A stretch of 39,592 nt of DNA, taken from JAAYRQ01 sp035647815. GTDB taxonomy: Bacteria; Bacillota; Syntrophomonadia; Syntrophomonadales; Syntrophomonadaceae. The position numbers and the translations under genes were made by a program. The notes under the pieces are model-generated. The model saw only the letters and a program-made list of their open reading frames with translations, was not told the origin of the DNA and did not search any database. Location of the stretch: NCBI GenBank assembly GCA_035647815.1, contig DASRMR010000003.1, positions 1 to 39,592 on the forward strand, given 5' to 3'. Shown one piece after another: positions 7,652-15,514 of the stretch (positions within the stretch are counted from its first letter, which is position 1; the number at the start of each line of letters is the position of its first letter).

Positions 7652-10600
7652 ATGAAGTTAACTGATGAACAACGACTTGCAGTAGAGAAAACTGATATAT
7701 CTATTTGCATTTCAGCTGGTGCTGGTACCGGAAAGACTAGAGTTTTGGTGGAAAGATATTGGCAGCTCATAGAGTTAGGCTATGAAATAGATGAGATTTT
7801 AGCGGTTACTTTTACTCGAAAAGCAGCTCGGGAGATGATGGAAAGGATTAGGAAACGTGTAGATGAAAGTGAATTGTCTCCTGATAGAAAAAGAATGCTT
7901 AAAGATAACTTAAGTACTTCATGGATTGGGACTATAGATAGTATTTGTTCTAGGATAATAAGGGATTATCCTATAGAAGCAGATATAGATCCATATTTTA
8001 ATATTGCTGATGAGATGACAATTAAGGAGTTAAAAGATGAAATAGTTCGGGGTATCGTGTTAAGGGAAATTGAAGCCCAAGAGGCACCTGTACTAGAATA
8101 CATAGAACTTTTTGGTTATACCCGGCTTAATGATGATATACAAGAATTATTTAACCTAATAGCTCAAAAAGGTCTCGATTTGAAAAAGATTCAAGATATG
8201 ACTATGGAAAGCATCGAGGAGGTGGAAGCTAACTTAAGTGTTTTAATCAGTGAAATAGAAAAGACTTATGCTTTAATTCTCGCTTGTCAATCCGAGATAG
8301 GTGAAAAAACAGCAACATATAGTAAGGTTTCACAGATGGTTGAAAGACGAGATATATTTATGGAAGCCTTACTCAATATAAGCAATCTAAAAAATAGTGA
8401 TGAAGATAAAGCCGCCTTTGATGATTTGCAAGCTTTATGCAAGGGGAATCATGCTAAGGTGGCTAAAGAGCATTTTAATAATTTGAGAAATCTTCTAGAT
8501 CAGCTAGAAGGTAGTCTTCAAGATATTTATAACAAAAGATATATAACGATACTATTTAGCTTGACGAAAGAGATGAGGGATAAGTTTTTAGAAGTAAAAG
8601 GTAGTAATAATTTACTAGAATATACTGATTTAGTAGATAAGACTATAAAAGTTTTAAAAGAATATCCTGAAGTTTTAGCACATTTCCAAAATCAGTTTAA
8701 ACATATCATGGTAGATGAATTTCAAGATACTAATTATCGACAAGTCGAGTTAGTGGAGACTATTAGTAATAATTATATTAACCATGTATTTGCTATCGGT
8801 GATCCCAAACAATCTATTTACCGTTTTCGTGGTGCACAAGTCAACTTGTTTGAGGAAGTTAATAATAAAATAGGTGAGCAAGGTGGCTTAAGCCATAAAC
8901 TAGGTATAAATTTTCGCACTAGAGAAAATCTAATCAATCTAATAAATGGCACATTTGCTCATCTGATGCAAGATGATCAAGGCATGCGATTTGAACCCTT
9001 AGTAGCAGCTAGGCCTAGCCCAAAAAACGAACACGCTGAGATTCATTTGATAAAAGAAGATGGCGAATCAGAGCTGGGAGCAGATGAAGCTGAAGCATAT
9101 TGTATAGTGCGGCGCATAGTAGAAATGGTTGATAATGAGGAAAAACTAGTTTATGAAAAAGATGGTCTAAATGATGTGGCAAGAGCCGTAAAGTATGCGG
9201 ATATTGCTTTACTATTTCAAAAATCAAAGAGTATGGATATTTGTACTGCTGTTTTAAGAGATTACAATATTCCATATTATGTTGTTGGAGGACATGGCTT
9301 TTTCGATACAGAAGAAGTTAACACTATTATTTTATTTCTGAAGGTAATTAATGATAATTATGATGAGCTATCATTGGTAGGTCTACTTAGATCACCGATT
9401 TTTGGAGTTTCTGATGAAGCATTATGGTATATGAAACAGCAAGATCAAAGTATTCATCAAGGATTACTTAATCTAGATAACTATGCGACTAGTTTAAAAC
9501 CAGCTGATTACAATACATTACAATTTGCTCAGCATTTGATTAGATATTGTAGTGAAAATAAATCACGGTTTAGTGTGGAGGAAATTATTGCTCAAGTAAT
9601 TTTGCATACCAGTTATGATGCTTTTTTAGTAGCTCAATCTAATGGAGAACAAAAACTAGCTAATGTAAAGAAACTGTTGGAGCTAGTAAAGAATCAGACT
9701 CGAGAGACTTATGATGAGCTTGGAGAGTTTTTGAAATATGTTGCTAATGCTAAAGCAGAATCTAGTATGGATGAGCAACAAGCAGTATTAGATAGTGAAG
9801 CAGATAATGCTGTGAAGTTGATGACTATCCATCAATCTAAAGGACTCGAATTTCCTATAGTTATTCTGCCTTATATACACCAACGATTTAATCTTACTGA
9901 TGCTACGGATAAGGTCGTTTTTTCCGATAATATGGGTATTTTCTTGCGTACCGATCCTAAAAGTTATTTGCGGATCCAAGCTGAGGAAGAAGAGAAAAAC
10001 TTAGTTTTACAAGAGTACAAAAGACTATTTTATGTGGCTCAAACTAGAGCTTGTGATTATCTTATTTTTTCAGGTTCTTACCAAGAGAAAAAGCAAAAAG
10101 ATACTTATATAGTAGAACCTTATAAGCATTCTTGGCTAAGGTGGATTTTTGACTATTATCAAGTAAAAGACCAGCCAATTAATGAAAAGTTTGTAGAAAA
10201 TGGAATAAAAACTTATCTATACGAACAAGGGCAGATAGAAACGATTAAAGCTGATGAATTATCTACTGAGTTTGATGCTGAGAAAAAGCATAATTTAAGT
10301 AGATATGAATTTCAGCTAAATAGTGATTATCCCCATAGACAAAACATATCTGCAACTAGGCTCATGGATTATCAATATTGTCCGTTTTATGCTTATTTAA
10401 AACATAGTCAGGGCTTAAGTCCTAGATTAGTTTATGAAAACGAAATAGATATAAAAGTATTGGATCCAGTTAACATAGGTAATATAATCCATAATATTAT
10501 TGAGGAAGCCTCGACTTTAGCTGATGCTAAATCGAAGTTAAAAGAAAGATTAAAAGGTATAGACCAGCCTGTATCTGATGAATTGAAACTAGAAATGAAT

Positions 10601-11008
10601 AGCATGTTAGAAAACTATTATGAAAATGAAATTATTAAAAAAATAGAAGCAGAAAGTGAATTATTAAAAGAAGTACCCTTTTTAGCACGTATAAATAAGG
10701 AAGTATTTGTGAATGGTTTCATTGATCAGTTGTGGCTAGGAGAAAAGACTTATGGGGTCTTAGATCTAAAAACTGGTAAAATGAATCCGAACCAGGAAGA
10801 TTATGATATTCAGCTGAATTTATATCGGTTAGCTTTAGATAAGATACTAGATAGGCAAATAGAACATAAGGGAATATTTTATTTGCGTGATGGGCTTATA
10901 AAAGATGTTGACGAACAATTAATAGATTTCACCATAGATCCAACTCCGAGTCCTAAAGAGGGCAAAAAATGTAATACTTGTATTAATGAGCATATTTGTT
11001 TCCCTTAA
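7652..11008 (+). CDS. addA: AddA-like UvrD helicase with Fe-S PD-(D/E)XK nuclease
   Basis: ATP-dependent 3'-5' helicase-nuclease of the RecBCD/AddAB class. Helicase motifs in order: SAGAGTGKT (21-29), TFTRKAAREM, GTIDSICSRI, VDEFQDT (354-360), GDPKQSIYRFRG (383-394), NFRTRENL, TIHQSKGLEFPIV, and RLFYVAQTRA. The C-terminal nuclease has GNIIHNII, a D in NGFIDQLW (about 1025) and D1038-L-K1040. Unlike Bacillus AddA, it also carries C910 plus C1107, C1110 and C1116 (C-x2-C-x5-C), the four-cysteine signature of AddB and Cas4 nucleases. Length 1118 is close to AddA (about 1230). ATG follows the addB stop by five bases, with GGTGAGGAG as Shine-Dalgarno. Transcriptionally coupled to addB and rmuC. 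Confidence 0.9.
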   Translation: MKLTDEQRLAVEKTDISICISAGAGTGKTRVLVERYWQLIELGYEIDEILAVTFTRKAAREMMERIRKRVDESELSPDRKRMLKDNLSTSWIGTIDSICSRIIRDYPIEADIDPYFNIADEMTIKELKDEIVRGIVLREIEAQEAPVLEYIELFGYTRLNDDIQELFNLIAQKGLDLKKIQDMTMESIEEVEANLSVLISEIEKTYALILACQSEIGEKTATYSKVSQMVERRDIFMEALLNISNLKNSDEDKAAFDDLQALCKGNHAKVAKEHFNNLRNLLDQLEGSLQDIYNKRYITILFSLTKEMRDKFLEVKGSNNLLEYTDLVDKTIKVLKEYPEVLAHFQNQFKHIMVDEFQDTNYRQVELVETISNNYINHVFAIGDPKQSIYRFRGAQVNLFEEVNNKIGEQGGLSHKLGINFRTRENLINLINGTFAHLMQDDQGMRFEPLVAARPSPKNEHAEIHLIKEDGESELGADEAEAYCIVRRIVEMVDNEEKLVYEKDGLNDVARAVKYADIALLFQKSKSMDICTAVLRDYNIPYYVVGGHGFFDTEEVNTIILFLKVINDNYDELSLVGLLRSPIFGVSDEALWYMKQQDQSIHQGLLNLDNYATSLKPADYNTLQFAQHLIRYCSENKSRFSVEEIIAQVILHTSYDAFLVAQSNGEQKLANVKKLLELVKNQTRETYDELGEFLKYVANAKAESSMDEQQAVLDSEADNAVKLMTIHQSKGLEFPIVILPYIHQRFNLTDATDKVVFSDNMGIFLRTDPKSYLRIQAEEEEKNLVLQEYKRLFYVAQTRACDYLIFSGSYQEKKQKDTYIVEPYKHSWLRWIFDYYQVKDQPINEKFVENGIKTYLYEQGQIETIKADELSTEFDAEKKHNLSRYEFQLNSDYPHRQNISATRLMDYQYCPFYAYLKHSQGLSPRLVYENEIDIKVLDPVNIGNIIHNIIEEASTLADAKSKLKERLKGIDQPVSDELKLEMNSMLENYYENEIIKKIEAESELLKEVPFLARINKEVFVNGFIDQLWLGEKTYGVLDLKTGKMNPNQEDYDIQLNLYRLALDKILDRQIEHKGIFYLRDGLIKDVDEQLIDFTIDPTPSPKEGKKCNTCINEHICFP

Positions 11009-11030
11009 ACTAACACAGGAGGTTTTGAAG

Positions 11031-12422
11031 ATGGAAAACATTCAGATATGGATATTCTTGATAATAGGAATATTATCAGGCAGCCTTTTAGGTTGGTTTA
11101 TAAGTAAAAGTAAATTAACGACTGAAAAAGATAAATTAGAAATGCAATTAGGGGTAATGGCTGATAAGTACAAGGAAAAAGCAAACAAATTAGAAGTTAT
11201 AGAAACTGAGGCTGATGAATTAAGGATGAAAAATTCATCTTTGATGGAAAATAAGGTGAGATTAGAAACTAGGAATGAAGAATCTACAAAAGCTTATGAA
11301 GAAAAGTTAGCTTTATTAAACCGTGCTCAAGTTGAGCTATCAGATGCCTTTAAAGTTTTATCCGCAGAAGCACTGCAGACTAATAATCAATCTTTTTTAG
11401 AGTTAGCTAAAACTACTTTGGAAAAATATCAAGAAGGTGCTAAAAACGATCTAGAAATGCGCAAGAATTCTATTGACCAGTTAGTCTTACCGATAAAGGA
11501 ATCTTTACAAAAGGTAGATCTCAAAATTGAACAACTAGAAAAGGCTCGTACCTCTGCATATTCATCACTTAATGAGCAAGTCAAGAGTATGGCGAATCAA
11601 CAGATGTTACTACACGGTGAAACATCTAACTTAGTAAAAGCGTTGCGCACCCCCCATGTAAGAGGGAGATGGGGCGAAATGCAACTTAAAAGGGTAGTAG
11701 AGATAGCAGGTATGTTAGAATACTGTGATTTCTTACTACAAGAATCTGTCAACACCCAAGATGGACGCCTGCGACCTGATATGGTTGTAAAGTTGCCTAA
11801 TCATAAAAACATTGTGGTGGATTCTAAAGTACCATTGATGGCTTATTTGGAGGCCATAGATGCTAAAGATGATGTGATTAGAGAGGAAAAATTCAAAAAC
11901 CATGCTAAACAGGTCAAGACTCATATTAATCAGTTAGCAGCTAAAAGCTATTGGAGCCAGTTTCAGCCGAGTCCTGAATTTGTAGTACTGTTCTTACCGG
12001 GTGAATCTTTCTTTAGTGCCGCATTAGAAAGTGATCCCAGTTTAATCGAATATAGTGCTAATGAACAAGTAATTTTAGCTACTCCTACGACATTGATAGC
12101 TTTATTAAGAGCAGTATCTTTTGGATGGCGCCAAGAACAACTTGCTGAAAATGCACAAGCTATAAGTGAACTAGGGGCAACTTTATATTCTAGGTTAAAT
12201 ATTTTAGCAAATCATTTTGGTGATGTGGGCAAAGGATTGAATCGCACTGTTCAATCTTATAATAGGACTATAGGTTCATTTGAAAGCAGGGTATTAGTAT
12301 CGGCCCGCAGATTCAAAGAATTAGGGGCATCTGGTGAAGAAGATATAGAATCATTAGAAATAATAGAAAGTATAGCTCGCGATATAAATGGCGAGCTAGA
12401 TAATGAACCAGAAGTAGGTTAG
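11031..12422 (+). CDS. rmuC: RmuC family DNA recombination protein
   Basis: RmuC-type protein, a predicted membrane-anchored nuclease-fold factor that limits recombination at inverted repeats. There is one N-terminal membrane helix (about residues 5-21) and a long coiled coil (about 25-200). The RmuC core has RGRWGEMQLKRVVEIAGM, GRLRPDMVVKLPN and VVDSKVPL. FLPGESFFSAAL and ATPTTLIALLRAVSFGWRQEQ follow. I chose ATG at 11031 because AGGAGG at 11017-11022 has ideal spacing. An in-frame ATG at 10986 would overlap addA and lacks a ribosome site. At 463 residues it is full length. The position directly after addAB suggests a DNA-end-processing operon, ending at the palindromic terminator at 12470. 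Confidence 0.93.
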   Translation: MENIQIWIFLIIGILSGSLLGWFISKSKLTTEKDKLEMQLGVMADKYKEKANKLEVIETEADELRMKNSSLMENKVRLETRNEESTKAYEEKLALLNRAQVELSDAFKVLSAEALQTNNQSFLELAKTTLEKYQEGAKNDLEMRKNSIDQLVLPIKESLQKVDLKIEQLEKARTSAYSSLNEQVKSMANQQMLLHGETSNLVKALRTPHVRGRWGEMQLKRVVEIAGMLEYCDFLLQESVNTQDGRLRPDMVVKLPNHKNIVVDSKVPLMAYLEAIDAKDDVIREEKFKNHAKQVKTHINQLAAKSYWSQFQPSPEFVVLFLPGESFFSAALESDPSLIEYSANEQVILATPTTLIALLRAVSFGWRQEQLAENAQAISELGATLYSRLNILANHFGDVGKGLNRTVQSYNRTIGSFESRVLVSARRFKELGASGEEDIESLEIIESIARDINGELDNEPEVG

Positions 12423-12469
12423 GCATAAATTTCTAGCCAGCTGGATTGAAAAATAATAATAAAAACAAT

Positions 12470-12494
12470 AAAACCCCGAATATTCGGGGTTTTT
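12470..12494. terminator. bidirectional palindromic terminator between rmuC and tRNA-Val
   Basis: AAAACCCCGAAT/ATTCGGGGTTTT is a perfect 24-base palindrome. T5 follows on the plus strand and TTTTATTG on the minus strand. It serves rmuC (+) and tRNA-Val (-). Confidence 0.88.
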
Positions 12495-12505
12495 AGTCTT
12501 TATTA

Positions 12506-12580
12506 TGGTGGGCCGTATAAGATTTGAACTTATGACTTCTTCCGTGTCGGGGAAGCACTCTTCCGCTGAGTTAACGGCCC
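12506..12580 (-). tRNA. tRNA-Val(GAC), CCA encoded
   Basis: Reading the minus strand, GGGCCGT pairs with ACGGCCC as the acceptor. U8 and A9 follow, then D-stem ACTC/GAGT, anticodon stem CTTCC/GGAAG, a 5-base variable loop, T-stem ATAAG/CTTAT with loop TTCAAAT, A73 and CCA. The anticodon loop is CCGACAC, giving anticodon GAC at 12546-12548 (Val, codons GUC/GUU). Position 33 is C where nearly all tRNAs have U, and the D-stem opens with A10 rather than G10. All stems are fully paired, so I do not call it a pseudogene. It is a lone tRNA, opposite to its neighbours, with its own promoter and terminator. Confidence 0.88.
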
Positions 12581-12595
12581 ATATCATAGATTTAT

Positions 12596-12624
12596 ATTAT
12601 AGTACTTAAACTACTTAAAATCAA
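12596..12624 (-). promoter_or_regulatory. tRNA-Val promoter
   Basis: On the minus strand, TTGATT (12619-12624), exactly 17 bases, TATAAT (12596-12601). This is a strong sigma-A type promoter 16 bases ahead of the tRNA 5' end. Confidence 0.8.
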
Positions 12625-12737
12625 TGTTAATCTAGTATTTTACTTGTATTCTTAAAGAAAATCATACTATAATTTTGATTTTAATATATTCAATATAACA
12701 AACAATTTGTAAGTGAATTTATTAATCTGGGAAAATA

Positions 12738-12770
12738 AGTAATAAGTTTATCATCTAAACCATACAAATA
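12738..12770 (+). promoter_or_regulatory. possible sporulation (sigma-E-like) promoter of pdaB
   Basis: CATACAAAT (12761-12769) fits the -10 of mother-cell sigma-E promoters, with an AATAAG-like -35 about 14 bases upstream. Bacillus pdaB is sigma-E dependent. The -35 match is weak. Confidence 0.35.
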
Positions 12771-12799
12771 TAAAAACTAGTTTTGGAAAGGAGATTACC

Positions 12800-13543
12800 A
12801 TGCCTAAAATATTTGGCTTTTATGAGATACCAGCTAAAGCTAAATTTCTTGTAATTAGTTTCTTAGCTGTAATATTGTTAGCGACTAGTGTTGTTTATGT
12901 TCAAGCTTATCATAAGTTAAAACCTATTTATGAAATAAAAACAAACAAAAAGGTTGTTGCACTTACATTTGATATTAGTTGGGGGAATAAAACGCCATTG
13001 CCAGTCTTGGAAATTTTAAAGGAAAATGATGTTACAGCCACATTCTTTTTGTCTGGCCCTTGGGTCAAACAGTACCCTGAAATTGCAAAACAGATTAGTA
13101 AAGATGGCCATAAAATAGGTAGTCACGGATACCGACATATAGATTATAGCAATCTAAGTAAAACTGAGGTCAAAGAAGAAGTCATGAAAGCACATAAAAA
13201 TATAAAAGAAGTAACTGGTGTAGAGGCTAAAATTATACGTACTCCTAATGGTGATTATAGTAATCATGTTATCGAGGGTATTCATGAATGTGGATATGAA
13301 GCAATTCAGTGGGGGACAGATTCCTTGGACTGGATGAATCCGGGAGTAAATACAATTATTGAAAGGGTTACTAAGAAGGCACATCCTGGAGATATAATAC
13401 TAATGCATGCTAGTGATACTTGTAAACAGACTACAGAAGCTCTTCCAGTTATTATCGAAAACTTAAAGAAAAAAGGCTACACTTTTATAACTGTTCCGGA
13501 TTTATTAAAAGAAGCTAAAAGTGATGAAGATAAAATAAACTAA
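12800..13543 (+). CDS. pdaB: sporulation polysaccharide deacetylase PdaB
   Basis: Membrane-anchored NodB-fold deacetylase required for spore maintenance in Bacillus. There is one N-terminal membrane helix (about residues 16-34). The NodB motifs are TFDISWG (56-62, the PdaB form of motif 1), SHGYRH (108-113, the metal histidines), RTPNGDYS (147-154, motif 3) and LMHASD (about 201-206). FFLSGPWVKQYPE is also characteristic of PdaB. At 247 residues the length matches the family. AAAGGAG precedes the ATG. A sigma-E-like -10 lies upstream and a shared terminator lies downstream. The substrate is presumably cortex or cell-wall glycan; this is inferred from the family. Confidence 0.92.
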   Translation: MPKIFGFYEIPAKAKFLVISFLAVILLATSVVYVQAYHKLKPIYEIKTNKKVVALTFDISWGNKTPLPVLEILKENDVTATFFLSGPWVKQYPEIAKQISKDGHKIGSHGYRHIDYSNLSKTEVKEEVMKAHKNIKEVTGVEAKIIRTPNGDYSNHVIEGIHECGYEAIQWGTDSLDWMNPGVNTIIERVTKKAHPGDIILMHASDTCKQTTEALPVIIENLKKKGYTFITVPDLLKEAKSDEDKIN

Positions 13544-13556
13544 ATTAAACCATAAA

Positions 13557-13590
13557 AAAAGCCATTTAGCTTTTTCTAAATGGCTTTTCC
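13557..13590. terminator. bidirectional terminator between pdaB and a small minus-strand gene
   Basis: AAAAGCCATTTAG (13557-13569), 6-base loop, CTAAATGGCTTTT (13576-13588). T-rich on the plus strand and A/T flanked on the minus strand. Confidence 0.82.
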
Positions 13591-13679
13591 TATTCTTCTT
13601 CTTTTTCCTCTTTCTCTGGTTCTTCTAAACGTTCCAGACCTATCCCTATGAGAATTTCATCTATTAGTTTGTAATCCAC
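13590..13679 (-). CDS. tiny acidic protein (29 aa)
   Basis: A GTG-started frame of 29 residues, MDYKLIDEILIGIGLERLEE then a Glu/Lys tail. A strong AGGAGAGGTGAT ribosome site lies upstream, and a good promoter lies a further 50 bases up. It stops at the pdaB shared terminator. A complete promoter, ribosome site, frame and terminator make a real small protein likely, although the sequence belongs to no family I recognise. The N-terminal part looks like a short amphipathic helix, and the tail is almost entirely charged. It is too short for standard gene calling. Confidence 0.5.
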   Translation of the reverse strand: MDYKLIDEILIGIGLERLEEPEKEEKEEE

Positions 13680-13726
13680 TTTTATCACCTCTCCTTTTCG
13701 TAATAATATTATATTCAACTTCTTCT

Positions 13727-13756
13727 ATTATAGTACCAAAATACTTAAATTGTAAA
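13727..13756 (-). promoter_or_regulatory. promoter of the 29-aa gene
   Basis: On the minus strand, TTTACA (13751-13756), 18 bases, TATAAT (13727-13732). It lies about 48 bases ahead of the GTG start. Confidence 0.65.
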
Positions 13757-13953
13757 ATATTCTTGTTTTCTAATGCTTAATTTCTAACGCTTAATATGAT
13801 GTGGGGGTGGATTCCAGACATGATAACGGGGTTGCATTTAATAGTTTAGGGTGATAAAATTTTAATGTTATTAGTTCTTCTAGTCTTATAAATGGTTGCA
13901 GAATTTTTTAAAATTATATTTATATTATAGTTAAAGCGAGAGGAAGAAGCATA

Positions 13954-14199
13954 GTGATACAATGCAGTGAGGACTTATATAGCAATGATGAAAATGCGAT
14001 TATGTTGACTATTCCTGAAGCTAAAGAGTTTTTAAAAGGAGCTATGTATTTTGGGCCTGTGACAGGTCCGGATACTAAATTATATGAAAAGAAAAACAAA
14101 TGGTATCAAGTAACTTTACCTTGTTTAGCCTGTCTAGGTTTAACAGAATATAATTATGAGACAGCGATCGTTGAAATACTTGAAGTTAGTATGGAATAG
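13954..14199 (+). CDS. hypothetical protein (81 aa)
   Basis: Unrecognised 81-residue protein with GTG start and AGAGGA upstream. It has no membrane segment. Three cysteines (C4, C57 and C60) include a C-x2-C pair in the LPCLACLGL segment near residues 55-63, which could bind a metal. Its 3' end overlaps a possible small membrane-protein frame in another register, suggesting translational coupling. The two share the downstream terminator at 14351. No function can be assigned. Confidence 0.5.
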   Translation: MIQCSEDLYSNDENAIMLTIPEAKEFLKGAMYFGPVTGPDTKLYEKKNKWYQVTLPCLACLGLTEYNYETAIVEILEVSME

Positions 14200-14323
14200 T
14201 TTTGTTGTAATTGTTATCGCCATATGGAGATTAATGAAAGCCCGGGAGTTATCAGCTAAGTATTTAGAGGAATTAGTTGTAGTTTTAAAGGAGCAATATA
14301 ATAAAAAAGATGAGGTACATTAA
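14180..14323 (+). CDS. possible small membrane protein (47 aa; 29 aa from the internal ATG)
   Basis: Frame overlapping the end of the 81-residue gene. From TTG at 14180 it gives a hydrophobic helix (WNSFVVIVIAIWRLM, about residues 5-19) and then a charged amphipathic tail ending KKDEVH. From ATG at 14234, which has GGAG a few bases upstream, only the 29-residue tail is made. The helix-plus-charged-tail layout suggests the longer form, but its Shine-Dalgarno is weak. A proper terminator follows. I do not recognise a family. Confidence 0.38.
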   Translation: MKLVWNSFVVIVIAIWRLMKARELSAKYLEELVVVLKEQYNKKDEVH

Positions 14324-14350
14324 TATAAGGTAATCATAAAAATTTTTTTT

Positions 14351-14383
14351 AAGCAGAGTTATAACCAAAACTCTGCTTTTTGC
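14351..14383 (+). terminator. intrinsic terminator
   Basis: AAGCAGAGTT (14351-14360), 8-base loop, AACTCTGCTT (14369-14378), then TTTTG. Ends the two small genes at 13954-14323. Confidence 0.85.
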
Positions 14384-14422
14384 ATTTAATATATTAAGAA
14401 TTAATTTAAAACATTAGGTTTT

Positions 14423-14455
14423 GAATAATGAATTTATGCTAAACATATAATAAAC
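14423..14455 (+). promoter_or_regulatory. possible sporulation promoter of ytxC
   Basis: TGAATA near 14424 and CATATAATA near 14446, about 16 bases apart. This resembles sigma-G/sigma-F elements (TGAATA, CATACTA). The same -10 could also be read as sigma-A TATAAT with a TTGAAT -35 at 19 bases. Choice not decidable from sequence. Confidence 0.3.
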
Positions 14456-14479
14456 TAGATCTTCGTCGGGAGGATAAAT

Positions 14480-15412
14480 ATGCTTTATGAGTATCAAGTT
14501 GCTACAAGCCAAGATAGTAGTTATATTTTAGATGAAATTAATCATCGTTTACGGTGGTTACAAGAAAAAGGTTTTTCTCTTAATGTTGATGCTTTAGTTA
14601 ATGATGAATTATCTAGAACTTATAATTTAAAATTATTAGGAGAAAATCTGGATAATGTATTTCGTGAAGAAGACATTATCTATATTTTTAAACATCAAAT
14701 GTCAGAAGTGTTAGCAGAACATATTATCAAAGATTGGGAAAAAAAGCTTTTATGGAAAGAAGTTATACGCAGCAGTAAAGGTTACACAGCAAAAGAAAGA
14801 AACATTATTTATGAGAAAGCTAATGAGTTTCTGAAATGTTGTAATAATAATGAGAGCCTAGATTTATTAATGAAGTTTGGAAGAAAGAACCGCATTGCTC
14901 ATAAAATTTTAGATCATATTAATAATAGTGATATAATTGTTATAGAAGGATTTATTAACTTTTGTATGCAGGATTATTTAACTGAAATACGTTTCGCAGT
15001 TGATATAGCTGTTGAGGAATTAAACAATGAAAAAGAATATAACGAATTTGTAAAGCTTTTGCGGTTTTTTGTTGATAGTCAAGTGCCTAAATCATATGAA
15101 GTAAATCTGATGATGGACAATAAAGGCTTGTTTTATATCTGGGATGCTGAAGGGCTAACTATTGAAGAAACCTATATGGATTATTATTTAAATGATATGT
15201 TATTAGATGAAAATAATTTGGATGATATACTCATCAGTATATTGATTACTATAGCACCGCGTCGAATTATATTGCATAATGTTCTTGAATATACTGATAA
15301 TGAAGCGGTGAAAACTATTTTTAAGGTGTTTCATGAAAAAATAAATATTTGTAATGGTTGTGAACGGTGTTATGATTTATTCTTAAAAGATGATAAAGAT
15401 CGCAAAAATTAG
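14480..15412 (+). CDS. ytxC: putative sporulation protein YtxC
   Basis: YtxC-like protein of 310 residues, a family found in spore-formers and often upstream of thrS. Recognisable segments are FKHQMSEVLAEHIIKDWEKK (about 70-90), IVIEGFINFCMQDYLTEIRFA (about 154-173), and the closing LISILITIAPRRIILH (about 254-269). It has no signal peptide or membrane helix and is mostly helical. A C-terminal C-x2-C-x2-C cluster (CNGCERC, near residues 295-301) is visible. GGGAGGA precedes the ATG. A terminator follows, so it is transcribed separately from the DUF445-thrS pair. Biochemical role is unknown. Confidence 0.85.
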   Translation: MLYEYQVATSQDSSYILDEINHRLRWLQEKGFSLNVDALVNDELSRTYNLKLLGENLDNVFREEDIIYIFKHQMSEVLAEHIIKDWEKKLLWKEVIRSSKGYTAKERNIIYEKANEFLKCCNNNESLDLLMKFGRKNRIAHKILDHINNSDIIVIEGFINFCMQDYLTEIRFAVDIAVEELNNEKEYNEFVKLLRFFVDSQVPKSYEVNLMMDNKGLFYIWDAEGLTIEETYMDYYLNDMLLDENNLDDILISILITIAPRRIILHNVLEYTDNEAVKTIFKVFHEKINICNGCERCYDLFLKDDKDRKN

Positions 15413-15428
15413 GTCTTGAGTCGTAATA

Positions 15429-15456
15429 AATAGCCGGGTTCAATCCGGCTATTTTT
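15429..15456 (+). terminator. intrinsic terminator after ytxC
   Basis: AATAGCCGG, 7-base loop, CCGGCTATT, then TTT. Stem 9 bp. Confidence 0.82.
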
Positions 15457-15514
15457 ATTGCGGTTTTACATAGAATTTGTTATATTCGTTCTTAATATGA
15501 AGTAAGGTGATTTT

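Noticed and set aside
10986..11030. A longer start for rmuC overlapping addA
   Set aside because: No ribosome site there, and the extra residues are not RmuC-like. ATG 11031 has AGGAGG at good spacing.
12506..12580. tRNA-Val as a pseudogene because of C33
   Set aside because: All stems pair, CCA is encoded, and promoter and terminator are present, so a functional gene is more likely.
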